Notes under the pieces: generated by a model
Database searches by the model: none
What the model was told of the DNA's origin: nothing
Seen by the model: only the letters and a program-made list of their open reading frames with translations
In this document: piece by piece, positions 1-7,025 of the stretch
Layout: each line of letters opens with the position of its first letter
Position numbering within the stretch: position 1 is the first letter of the stretch
Assembly (NCBI RefSeq): GCF_900111765.1
Contig: NZ_FOIB01000002.1
Span: forward strand, 496,001-560,000
Origin: Myxococcus fulvus
GTDB taxonomy: Bacteria; Myxococcota; Myxococcia; Myxococcales; Myxococcaceae
Direction: 5' to 3'
DNA: 64,000 nucleotides
Position numbers and translations under genes: made by a program

Positions 1-1
1 C

Positions 2-130
2 AAGCGCAGGCTGTTCCACATCCCCGACTGCGACGGCGCGAGGAAGATCCACGACGAGAACCTCATCGTCTACAAGACGCGCGAGGAGGCCGCTCGCGAG
101 AGGGAGCCCGCGAGGGACTGCAACCCGTGA
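2..130 (+). CDS. C-terminal fragment of a probable MBL-fold/ComEC-like protein
   Basis: This is an open frame entering from the left edge, 42 codons, ending in TGA at 128-130. The visible tail contains FHIPDC, then KIHDEN, then KTREEA, and ends close to a second cysteine in DCNP. This pattern (Phe-His-x-Pro-x-Cys, a Lys-Ile-x-x-x-Asn segment, a TREEA helix and a final Cys) resembles the short Cys-containing module at the ends of some secreted nucleases and ComEC/Rec2-type metallo-beta-lactamase proteins. The next gene is a DUF3006 protein, a frequent neighbour of such MBL-fold proteins, and its GTG start overlaps this stop codon, so the two are probably translationally coupled. The catalytic domain is outside the window, so the assignment rests on the tail and the neighbour. 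Confidence 0.5.
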   Translation, partial: KRRLFHIPDCDGARKIHDENLIVYKTREEAAREREPARDCNP

Positions 131-384
131 AGAAGAAAACCACCCAGTCGCGGGCCACGCTGGACCGCATCGAAGATGAAGTCGCCGTACTCGTCGTGGA
201 CGGGCGCGAGGTGACCAGACCCCTCGCCTCGCTCCCCGAAGGCGCGCGTGAAGGCGACGTCATCCACCTGGACACGATGACGGTGGACTCGGCGGCCACC
301 GAGGCGCTGCGCGAGGAGGTCCGCGCGGCCCGTGAGCGGGCGAAGAAGGGCAAGACGCCGCCACCGGGCGACTTCGACCTCTGA
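127..384 (+). CDS. DUF3006 family protein
   Basis: An 85-residue protein starting at a GTG that overlaps the upstream TGA by four bases (GTGA). The N-terminal part reads as a short beta-barrel-like unit: a TLDRIED segment, then AVLVVDGREV and a LPEGAREGDVI segment. That is the usual DUF3006 arrangement of 'protecting the dominant ligand plus PEGxREGD loop'. The C-terminal third is a charged helix (EEVRAARERAKKGK). No enzyme function is known for the family. It is often encoded next to ComEC-like MBL proteins, as seems to be so here. The tight overlap indicates co-translation with the upstream gene. Confidence 0.75.
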   Translation: MKKKTTQSRATLDRIEDEVAVLVVDGREVTRPLASLPEGAREGDVIHLDTMTVDSAATEALREEVRAARERAKKGKTPPPGDFDL

Positions 385-498
385 GTCAGGTGCTCCGTCG
401 CGCCAGTCTCGCTCGGACTGGCGCGGCGTCTCAGGTCCGCGGCTCGAAGCCCGTGGCCTCCTCCGAGATGAGGAGGCCACCCGGGCTGAAACCACGCG

Positions 499-2226
499 CT
501 ACCGACCGGAGAGGACCAGCGGAATCTCCAGCTCGATGTCCTCGCCGGAGAAGCTGGAGAACGTCATGCGCCGGGCGCGCTCACGGATGCACGAGCCCAC
601 CGCGTTCGCGTTGCCGTTGAGCTCCTTGCGGTCGAACTTCGCCTCCTTCACCGCGCCGGAGGTGCCCACCGTCGCCGTGAGCGTCGCCTTGCCGCCCTTG
701 TAGGACGGGTTGCGCTTGAGCTCCTGCTCCACGCAGTCACGGAACGAGGTCTGCGCCTGCTCCACCACGCGCTCCACCTCTTCGTCCGAAGGACCACCGA
801 CGTCCTCCGAATCCGCCGCGGCGACCTCCGCGCCCTCGCGAACCTCCGGGGCGACGTCCTTCTTCTCCGCGTCGTTGTAGACGGCCTGCACCTGCTCCTG
901 CGTCGGAGCCGCCGCCGCCCCTTCCGCGCCCGGCGTGGGCTCGGCGGCCTTCGGCTCCGCGGCCTTGGGCTCGGTGGGCACGGGCGCCCCCTGAGGCGGC
1001 GCCTTCGGAACCGGCGCGACCGGCGGAGGCGTGTTGCCCAACAGCTTGTCGCGCAACGCTCCCACGCCCGCGCCGGTGAAGACGGACTGCTCCACCGCCT
1101 GCCCCTGCGCATCCACCGTGGTGACCCGCAGGGGCATCACCCCGAGCGCCTCCGACAACACGTAGGCCACGACCAGCGGCAGCAGGAGGACCAGCAGCAC
1201 GACGGCGACGTACTTCATCGGCGAGTTGCGCCGCGTCACGCCCGCCTTCTTGGCCACCTGGCGCGTGTTCTCGCGAGGATCACGCTTCGCGGGCGCCTGG
1301 GTCTCCTCGCCCCCTTCGTCGCCCTGCGAGTCGTCGTACGGATTGCCGCCCTGAGCCTCGTCCTGCTCCCCACCCTTCTCGGGGAGGTCCAGGTCGGAGA
1401 ACAGCTCGTTGAGCGGCGCGGCGGTCGCGGCCGGCGCGGCGCCCCGACGACCCGAGGGCTGCGGCTGGTTCCGGGGGTCCGGCTCACCGAAGTACGTCGT
1501 GTCCGGATCCTCCTCCGGCACCCACTGACGCGCCGACTGCGGCTCCTCCGGCTCGGGCTGCTGGAAGGCCTGCGGCTCCGGCTCCTGCGGGAACTGGGGC
1601 TCCGGCTCGGAGAAGACCGGATGCTGGGGCTCCGGCTCGCGGCGAGCGGGCGCGGGCTTCGCGGCGGCACGCGCGGGCGGCTCCGCCACGGGAGGCGGCG
1701 GGGGCGGCGGAGGAGGCTCCGGCGCCGGCGGGGGAACGAACAGACCGGCGAGCTCCGGCACGTCCGCGCCGCGCTTCCAGTCCGCCATGCCCTGCTGCCA
1801 GAAGAAGCTCCGGCCGCTGATGGTGCCCGTGGCGATGAGCTCGCGCAGCGCGCCCTCGTCCAGCGGGCCCTCCTGCTTGTTCTTCACCATCACGAACCAG
1901 GGCGAACCCGTGGCGCGCAGCGGCGCGGCCCTCGTGGGCTCATCGTCCCAGGGCGTCTGGAGCGCCGCGGGCGGCGCCTTGGCCACGGGTGGCGCGGAGG
2001 CCACTGGCGCGGGGACGCTGACGGACGGGTCGGCCAGGGAGCGCTCTTGCGCCCTGAGCCGCTCCACGTCCGCGAGCGACACCACGCGGGTGCTCTCTTC
2101 TTCGGCGGGTCCTTCGACGGTGATGACGTTCTGGCAGTTCTTGCAACGGACCTTGACCGTCTTGCCGCGGACTTTTTCGTCCGCAATGGAGTACCGCTTC
2201 TGGCAATTGTCGCAGGTGAAGTTCAA
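499..2226 (-). CDS. AgmX/GltJ-like zinc-ribbon, GYF and TonB-box-type protein
   Basis: A 575-residue protein in several parts. Residues 1-38 are an MJ0042-type zinc ribbon with Cys5, Cys8, Cys28 and Cys31. Residues about 109-163 are a GYF_2-type domain (WFVMVKNKQEGPL, then FFWQQGMADWKRG). A long Pro/Glu-rich linker with a nine-proline run follows. One transmembrane helix lies near residues 338-361, then a periplasmic Ala/Pro linker, then a roughly 90-residue AgmX/PglI C-terminal domain containing two cysteines (FRDCVEQ, GSCIRER). In M. xanthus the same architecture is found in GltJ (AgmX) of the gliding machinery, where the cytoplasmic zinc ribbon and GYF domain contact the polarity GTPase. 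Paralogues exist and no other glt gene is in this window, so this may be a relative with another partner. It is divergent from the FYDLN protein gene. Confidence 0.8.
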   Translation of the reverse strand: MNFTCDNCQKRYSIADEKVRGKTVKVRCKNCQNVITVEGPAEEESTRVVSLADVERLRAQERSLADPSVSVPAPVASAPPVAKAPPAALQTPWDDEPTRAAPLRATGSPWFVMVKNKQEGPLDEGALRELIATGTISGRSFFWQQGMADWKRGADVPELAGLFVPPPAPEPPPPPPPPPVAEPPARAAAKPAPARREPEPQHPVFSEPEPQFPQEPEPQAFQQPEPEEPQSARQWVPEEDPDTTYFGEPDPRNQPQPSGRRGAAPAATAAPLNELFSDLDLPEKGGEQDEAQGGNPYDDSQGDEGGEETQAPAKRDPRENTRQVAKKAGVTRRNSPMKYVAVVLLVLLLPLVVAYVLSEALGVMPLRVTTVDAQGQAVEQSVFTGAGVGALRDKLLGNTPPPVAPVPKAPPQGAPVPTEPKAAEPKAAEPTPGAEGAAAAPTQEQVQAVYNDAEKKDVAPEVREGAEVAAADSEDVGGPSDEEVERVVEQAQTSFRDCVEQELKRNPSYKGGKATLTATVGTSGAVKEAKFDRKELNGNANAVGSCIRERARRMTFSSFSGEDIELEIPLVLSGR

Positions 2227-2302
2227 GGGGAGCGTCCGGCTCGCGGGGGGAAAACGAGGTCCCGGATGCTACCGCTAGAAATCTCCCGCGCAAACCAATC
2301 GG

Positions 2303-2331
2303 TTGACTCCGCCGTGCGGCCCAACTATGGA
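2303..2331 (+). promoter_or_regulatory. Candidate sigma-70-type promoter for the FYDLN gene
   Basis: TTGACT (2303-2308) matches the -35 consensus at five of six positions. A 17-base spacer then leads to TATGGA (2326-2331), which matches the -10 box only at its first three positions. The start codon of the next plus-strand gene is about 48 bases downstream. The sequence lies in the 152-base divergent gap between two genes, where a promoter is expected. No mapping data are available. Confidence 0.4.
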
Positions 2332-2378
2332 GCCCGCCTCTGCCCCTGTCTTCTCTCGCCTTATTCAGAAGGTGGCGA

Positions 2379-2669
2379 ATGCCGGCGAAGGACCTCGGTT
2401 CAAAGTTCGTTTGCTTCAAGTGTCAGACGAAGTTCTACGACATGAAGAAGCCTGACCCGCTGTGCCCGAAGTGCGGCGCGGACCAACGGGAAAGCCCCGC
2501 ACTGAAGCCTCAGCCCGAGGGACGCCGTGGCCGCCTGGCCGCCGCGCCCAAGGTCATCGAGCCCGAGCCCGAGGAGCCAGCAGCCGCGAGCGAGGAAGAA
2601 GAGGAGGATCTCGACTCGTTCGACGACGACGAGAGCGCGGCCGCCGAAACCGACGACGACGACGCCTGA
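2379..2669 (+). CDS. FYDLN-acid family zinc-ribbon protein
   Basis: A 96-residue protein with an N-terminal zinc ribbon (Cys12, Cys15, Cys29, Cys32) around the family signature, here KFYDMKKPDPLCPKCG. A Pro/Glu linker follows, then a strongly acidic tail (EEEEEDLDSFDDDES) that ends in four aspartates. This is the TIGR02300 (FYDLN acid) family: a short Cys4 ribbon followed by an acidic low-complexity tail. Its function is unknown. The ribbon and acidic tail could suit binding to a basic protein or to the transcription or translation apparatus, but that is inference. It is a single gene reading away from the AgmX-like gene. Confidence 0.85.
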   Translation: MPAKDLGSKFVCFKCQTKFYDMKKPDPLCPKCGADQRESPALKPQPEGRRGRLAAAPKVIEPEPEEPAAASEEEEEDLDSFDDDESAAAETDDDDA

Positions 2670-2816
2670 TTCAGGGGTGTGCGGGCTTCCTGGCGAGCGC
2701 CAGGGGGCCTGCGAGCCTCGGACGTCCTCACGAGGCGGCTTGTGGCTTGTGTGTCGACCCGGTGCGCCCTTCGCGGGGCGCGTCCCGGACCTGCTTCACG
2801 ACCGACGTGCTTCCGC

Positions 2817-2981
2817 TCAGGTCCCCGATGCCAGCGCCAGCTCCGTGAGCGCGCGGCGGATCTGCTCGTAGAGGCCGGGTCCCATCTCCTGCATCCCCAC
2901 CGGACGTGGCTCCTTGCGGGGCGCTTCCAGGGTCTGCATCGGGCTGGTCAGTGTGGTCCGCTTCTTGGGCTGCATCGTCAT
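2817..2981 (-). CDS. Small conserved-looking protein, 54 residues
   Basis: A 54-residue reading frame begins with ATG at 2981-2979, has a strong purine-rich ribosome-binding site just upstream (GAGGGGGGC on the coding strand) and ends in TGA. The protein starts MTMQPKKRTTLTSP and continues with METLEAP-like and MGPGLYEQIRRAL segments, so it has a basic, Pro-rich N-terminal half and an amphipathic C-terminal helix. No signal peptide or membrane segment is visible. It occupies an otherwise empty 465-base gap. The strong ribosome-binding site and the absence of any competing frame support it as real. Function unknown. A peptide-binding adaptor or DNA-associated role is possible, but nothing shows it. 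Confidence 0.55.
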   Translation of the reverse strand: MTMQPKKRTTLTSPMQTLEAPRKEPRPVGMQEMGPGLYEQIRRALTELALASGT

Positions 2982-3134
2982 GCCCCCCTCTCGTGTTGAA
3001 ACCCATCAACAGTGTAGCAATTTTCCCGTCGCAGCGGAAATGAAATCCGGACGCACACGCCGCACCTCCTAGTACGTGCTGGGGCGAAAACCTTCCGCCC
3101 TTTCGCCAAGAAAGTTGGAAACGGCCGGCGCGGG
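2982..3134. other. Intergenic region upstream of the 54-residue gene
   Basis: AT-richer than its surroundings. It contains a 5-bp inverted repeat GTTGA-N6-TCAAC at 2995-3010, directly upstream of the small minus-strand gene, and on the minus strand a TACACT hexamer that could serve as a -10 box. The -35 match is poor, so I do not call a promoter. Confidence 0.3.
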
Positions 3135-3920
3135 TTACTGCCGGAGGTCCGTGACGGCCCAGTCCTGCTCCACCTGGACGCTCCCGCCGGCGCGGACATT
3201 CACCGTCTTCTCGGCCTGGGGCAGCCGCTCGTGCCAGAAGACGAGGGTGTGGGAGCCCTCCGGGACTTCCAGCCGGAAGCGGCCGTCCTGGGAGGTGGTG
3301 GCGAAGTACGGGTGGTCGAACGTCCGCACCACGGCCCGCATCCACGGGTGGATGTCGCAGTGGATGGGGACGACGCCGGGCTCCTCGGGCAGTGGCTTGC
3401 GCGTGCTCATCCCCTCCAGGGGCATGGCCACGTTGAAGAAGGAGCGCTTGGTGCTGGAGGACGCGCGCACGTTGTGGACGAGCGGATCCGAGTTGCGCAG
3501 GGTGAGCTGGCCCCCGGCGCGCGCGGCGAGGACGGGTGGATCATAGACGCACTTCTTCTGGTCCAGCACGGGCTCGGCGGGCGGCTGGGCCGGTGCGGGC
3601 AACGCGCTCGCCGACTTCAAGGACACCACCGTGTAGGCCAGCGCTCCCTCGCTCCCCACGACGAGGGAGCGGTCCTCCGTCTGCTCGCCGCACACGGACA
3701 CCACGGTGCCGCTGGTGGGGGACGAGGTGGGAGGCGGCGGGGTGCCGGTGAGTCGGACGCGCCCCTCGATGACACCCCATTTCACGTCGGCGGCGGGGCG
3801 CGCGGGCGTGGGGGCCTGCGCCTGGGGGGCCGCGGGCACGGATGGGGGCGCGGAGGACTCGCGACAGGCGAAGGCGAGCGCGAACAGGGGCAGCGAGCGG
3901 AGAAAGGTGGCACGGAGCAC
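3135..3920 (-). CDS. Cupredoxin-like lipoprotein (plastocyanin/methylamine-utilisation type)
   Basis: An exported lipoprotein of about 261 residues. I prefer the GTG at 3920 because it puts a short basic N-terminus (LRATFLRS) directly before a hydrophobic stretch and a lipobox (LAFAC). The upstream ATG at 3956 would add 12 charged residues in front of the signal. The body has an Ile-Glu-Gly-Arg-Val strand typical of carboxypeptidase-regulatory-like folds. It also has a cupredoxin-like section with candidate copper ligands: His in LVHNV, then Cys, His and Met in HCDIHPWM. This His...Cys-x-x-His-x-x-Met order is that of type 1 copper sites. The C-terminal part (RFRLEVPEGSHTLVFWHERL) is a second beta sandwich. 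It is probably a periplasmic electron-transfer or copper-binding lipoprotein. The gene is monocistronic. Confidence 0.65.
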   Translation of the reverse strand: MLRATFLRSLPLFALAFACRESSAPPSVPAAPQAQAPTPARPAADVKWGVIEGRVRLTGTPPPPTSSPTSGTVVSVCGEQTEDRSLVVGSEGALAYTVVSLKSASALPAPAQPPAEPVLDQKKCVYDPPVLAARAGGQLTLRNSDPLVHNVRASSSTKRSFFNVAMPLEGMSTRKPLPEEPGVVPIHCDIHPWMRAVVRTFDHPYFATTSQDGRFRLEVPEGSHTLVFWHERLPQAEKTVNVRAGGSVQVEQDWAVTDLRQ

Positions 3921-4083
3921 GTGTTCCCGTCTAACGGGTGCGTGAAGCTCTTTCAAATGGTGGATGGCGCCCCGAGCGCCCGGGGGATGACTCTGGGTCG
4001 ATTTGGGCGTTGGACCCCCATCATCCTTGTTGGTACAAGAGCGCGCGGCCGTACACGGTGCGGCTCTGTGGGAGGCAGCAACT

Positions 4084-4815
4084 TTGCGGGAGAAATTGAA
4101 GGCGCTGGCGGAGCTTCAGAATGTGGACCTGGAGGTCGCATCGCTCCGGAAGGCCGCGGACATCCACCCCCGTCAGATTGCCGAGTTGGAGCGGGAGCTG
4201 GGTGTGGCTCGCAGCGCCATCGAGGCCGAGCGCGCACGGGTCGCCGACATGGAGCGGCAGAAGACCCAGGTCGAGCAGAACATCACGGACGAGAAGGACA
4301 AGGTGAAGAAGTGGGAGGCGCGCCTGGCGGAACAGCGCTCCACCCGCGAGTACTCCGCCCTGGCCCGTGAAATCGACATCGCCAAGAAGGCCAATCTGAC
4401 GATGGCCGAGGAGCAGGTGGAGCTGACGAAGCAGCTCGGCCAGGCTCGCGAGGCGCTCAAGGGCAAGGAGGCGGAGTTCGCCACGAAGCAGCAAGGCCTG
4501 TCCGCGAGGATGGGTGAGCTGCGCGGCAAGCTGGGCGAGTCCGAGGCGCAGGTGAAGGCGCTCGAGGGCCGTCGCGCGGGCGTGGCGGAGAGCGTGGACT
4601 CCACGCTGCTGCGGCGCTACGAGGTGGTGCGCAAGAAGAAGCTGCCCGCGCTGGTCGGCGTGGTGGCTGGCACCTGCCAGGGCTGCAACATGAACGTGCC
4701 CCCGCAGCTCTACAACAACCTGCGCACCGCGCTCGGCACGGACATCTGCCCGTCCTGCAACCGCATCATCTACGCGGTGGAAGCGCTCCAGGAAACGCCC
4801 GCGGCGGCGAAGTAG
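4084..4815 (+). CDS. C4-type zinc-ribbon coiled-coil protein (zf-RING_7 family)
   Basis: I choose the TTG at 4084 as start. A GGGAGG ribosome-binding site lies nine bases upstream, and the protein then begins with the conserved REKLKALAELQNVDLE segment. The ATG at 4003 would add an unconserved leader. From TTG the protein is 243 residues. Residues 1 to about 190 are a long antiparallel coiled coil rich in Glu, Lys, Ala and Gln with a STREYSAL turn. The end is a C4 zinc ribbon with two Cys pairs (CQGC and CPSC). The family is widespread and poorly understood; the chlamydial member CT398 has been linked to sigma-54 and secretion components. It is followed nine bases later by an RNase HI gene, so the two are probably co-transcribed. 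Confidence 0.85.
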   Translation: MREKLKALAELQNVDLEVASLRKAADIHPRQIAELERELGVARSAIEAERARVADMERQKTQVEQNITDEKDKVKKWEARLAEQRSTREYSALAREIDIAKKANLTMAEEQVELTKQLGQAREALKGKEAEFATKQQGLSARMGELRGKLGESEAQVKALEGRRAGVAESVDSTLLRRYEVVRKKKLPALVGVVAGTCQGCNMNVPPQLYNNLRTALGTDICPSCNRIIYAVEALQETPAAAK

Positions 4816-4824
4816 GCCGCACGG

Positions 4825-5442
4825 ATGCCCGCGCCGTCGCTGGTCGACATCCTCCGCCACATCGCGCGCGAGGAGCCGCTCTCGTCGACGGTGCGAGCCT
4901 TCCGCGGCCTCACGCGGGAGCACCTGGGTCAGCTCCTCGACGAGGCCGCCACCCGCCTGGACCCGTCCCCACAGCTCGGGGACGAGGTGGCGCGAGCGCC
5001 CGCCGAGGCGGTGTCCCCTGCCCTCCCTTCCGAGCCCTTGCCCCGCGTGCGCGTCTATTCGGACGGCGCCGCCAGGGGCAACCCGGGGCCCGCCGGCGCG
5101 GGGGCGGTGGTGACGGACACGGAAGGTCACGTCGTGGCCCGCCTGGGCCGCTTCCTCGGCACGCAGACGAACAACCACGCCGAGTACATGGGGCTGCTGT
5201 TGGGCCTGAAGCACGCGAAGGTGCTGGGCGCGCGCGAGGTGGACGTCTATGCGGACAGTGAGCTGCTCATCCGGCAGCTGGGCGGGCAGTACCAGGTGAA
5301 GAGCGCCACGCTGCGGCCGCTGTTCGACGAGGCGAAGAAGCTCCTGTCGGGCTTCACCCGCGTGAAGCTGCACCACATCCCGCGCGCGAAGAACGCGGAC
5401 GCGGACGCCATGAGCAACCGGGCCATCGACGAGCGACTGTAG
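4825..5442 (+). CDS. Ribonuclease HI family protein with N-terminal extension
   Basis: A 205-residue protein. Residues about 74-205 form an RNase H fold with the expected acidic active site: Asp80 in VYSDGAARGNPG, Glu120 in NNHAEY, Asp144 in VYADSEL and Asp192 in KNADADAM. It should cleave the RNA strand of RNA-DNA hybrids, for instance primers or R-loops. It belongs to the short 'reverse-transcriptase-like/RNase HI' group lacking the basic protrusion. The first 65 residues are an extra helical segment (LVDILRHIAREEPLSS, then LTREHLGQLLDEA) of winged-helix character, perhaps for substrate binding. It follows the zinc-ribbon gene by nine bases and precedes the next gene by nine, so the three probably form one unit. 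Confidence 0.88.
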   Translation: MPAPSLVDILRHIAREEPLSSTVRAFRGLTREHLGQLLDEAATRLDPSPQLGDEVARAPAEAVSPALPSEPLPRVRVYSDGAARGNPGPAGAGAVVTDTEGHVVARLGRFLGTQTNNHAEYMGLLLGLKHAKVLGAREVDVYADSELLIRQLGGQYQVKSATLRPLFDEAKKLLSGFTRVKLHHIPRAKNADADAMSNRAIDERL

Positions 5443-5451
5443 GATTCTGGG

Positions 5452-5931
5452 ATGGCGCTCGAGCTGCGTGCCTCCCACGGACACTCGCTTCGGCTGGACA
5501 TCGTCGGCTACCAGTTCCCGGATGGAACCGTCGACAGCCTGAACTGGCTGCTCCTCCGCTTCACCGTCCAGGTGCCGGGGCAGGAGCCCTGGACCAAGGT
5601 GGACCCCAGCCTCGAGACACGGGAGCTGCTCTCGCTCGCGCGCTGGTTCGAGGGCATGGGCGACGCCAACATGCGGGGGCACCGGCCCTCGATATTCTTC
5701 ACCGAGCCCAACCTCTCCTTTTCCCTCGTGCCAGTGAAGGGAGGGAAGCGACGGCTGCGTGTCCACCTCGACGCCGAGTCACGACCTCCCTGGGCGCCCC
5801 CACGCGGCCAGGGGGTGTACAGCAACGCCTGGGTCGAGTTTCCCCTCGAGGAGCTGGACTCGAAAGCCCTGGCGCACTGGGCCCGAGAGGAGCACGCCCG
5901 CTTCCCTCCCAGAGAGTCTCCATGGGACTGA
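5452..5931 (+). CDS. Possible WapI-family immunity-like protein
   Basis: A soluble 159-residue protein without signal or membrane segments. It has an N-terminal beta strand with a GYQFPDGTVDSLNWLLLRF segment, then a WTKVDPSLETRELLSLARWF stretch, then a strand pair ending in FPLEELDSKALAHWA. The order 'GYQFP, D-x-NWL, W, L-T-x-EL-x-x-LxxWF' resembles the WapI-type immunity fold that protects Gram-positive bacteria from contact-dependent WapA toxins. No toxin gene is next to it. It could be an orphan immunity protein, or a housekeeping relative coupled to RNase HI nine bases upstream. The assignment is from pattern resemblance only. Confidence 0.5.
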   Translation: MALELRASHGHSLRLDIVGYQFPDGTVDSLNWLLLRFTVQVPGQEPWTKVDPSLETRELLSLARWFEGMGDANMRGHRPSIFFTEPNLSFSLVPVKGGKRRLRVHLDAESRPPWAPPRGQGVYSNAWVEFPLEELDSKALAHWAREEHARFPPRESPWD

Positions 5932-5947
5932 CCCTCGGCTCCCGGAG

Positions 5948-5975
5948 TGGACCGCCCTCCCGGGCCTGTTGTAAG
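5948..5975 (+). promoter_or_regulatory. Candidate rnpB promoter
   Basis: TGGACC at 5948-5953 (four of six -35 positions) is followed by 16 bases and TGTAAG at 5970-5975, a weak -10 box. Transcription would then start near 5982, which is where the first paired base of RNase P RNA lies. The agreement with the RNA 5' end is the main support. Confidence 0.4.
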
Positions 5976-5983
5976 GGGCAGGA

Positions 5984-6380
<397 letters not shown>

Positions 6381-6398
6381 GCTTTTTCCTCCGCCGCC

Positions 6399-6956
6399 TC
6401 AGCGCGCCACGGGCACCTGCGCGACCAGCAGGCGGTTCTTCCCGTCGTTGCGCACCGCGTCCGGGTTGGTCAGCGTCAGGCGCGTGTCCGTGCGGGGGTC
6501 CCACAGCCCCAGCCAGATGTTGAGCGCCTTCGGGTTGGCGTCCGCGGGAAGGTAGATGGAGAACTCGTCCTTCACCGTCTCGCCGGGCTTCCACTGGGAC
6601 GTGGGCAGCATGCCGTTGGCCGGCTTGTGGTCCAGGTTCATCCGCTCCATCCGGCCCCCCGCGTCCTCCACGTGGACGAAGATGAGGTAGTCCTCGTCGA
6701 TGGCCTGGAGCACCTTGAAGTAGAGGGTGACCTGGGCGCGCTCGCCGGGCGTCAGCCGCCCGGGCTGCACGGTGGCCGCCACCAGCTCCACCTTGCCTCC
6801 GAGGTTCGCGCCGTTTCGCACGGAGAGCGCCGGAACCTGCGTCACCGTGGCGGCCTTGCGCTGCTCGGCGCTGGCACCACCGGGAGCCTCGACGATGCAG
6901 GCGCTGGCCAGCAGGAGAACCGACGGGAGCACGACAGTGGGGAGCTTGAGGCGCAT
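6399..6956 (-). CDS. Hypothetical lipoprotein, 185 residues
   Basis: It begins with a signal peptide (MRLKLPTVVLPSVLLL) and a lipobox LASAC, so it is a lipid-anchored envelope protein. The mature part is mostly beta strands: an NGANLGGKVELVAATV strand, a PGERAQVTLYFKVL strand, then FVHVEDAGG and LWDPRTDTRLTL. These resemble an Ig-like sandwich. I recognise no catalytic motif. It runs convergent to rnpB and divergent from ftsY, with a 69-base gap to the ftsY start. Function unknown. Confidence 0.75.
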   Translation of the reverse strand: MRLKLPTVVLPSVLLLASACIVEAPGGASAEQRKAATVTQVPALSVRNGANLGGKVELVAATVQPGRLTPGERAQVTLYFKVLQAIDEDYLIFVHVEDAGGRMERMNLDHKPANGMLPTSQWKPGETVKDEFSIYLPADANPKALNIWLGLWDPRTDTRLTLTNPDAVRNDGKNRLLVAQVPVAR

Positions 6957-7025
6957 GGCCCGCTGTTTCTACTCGGCCGGGGGCGCTGCATCCACCGGCG
7001 TGTTGGTGTATGCGGAGCCGCGCAC

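Noticed and set aside
4021..5766. A 581-codon open frame on the minus strand opposite the zinc-ribbon and RNase HI genes.
   Set aside because: It covers two convincing plus-strand genes and has His/Leu/Arg-rich sequence typical of GC-driven shadows.
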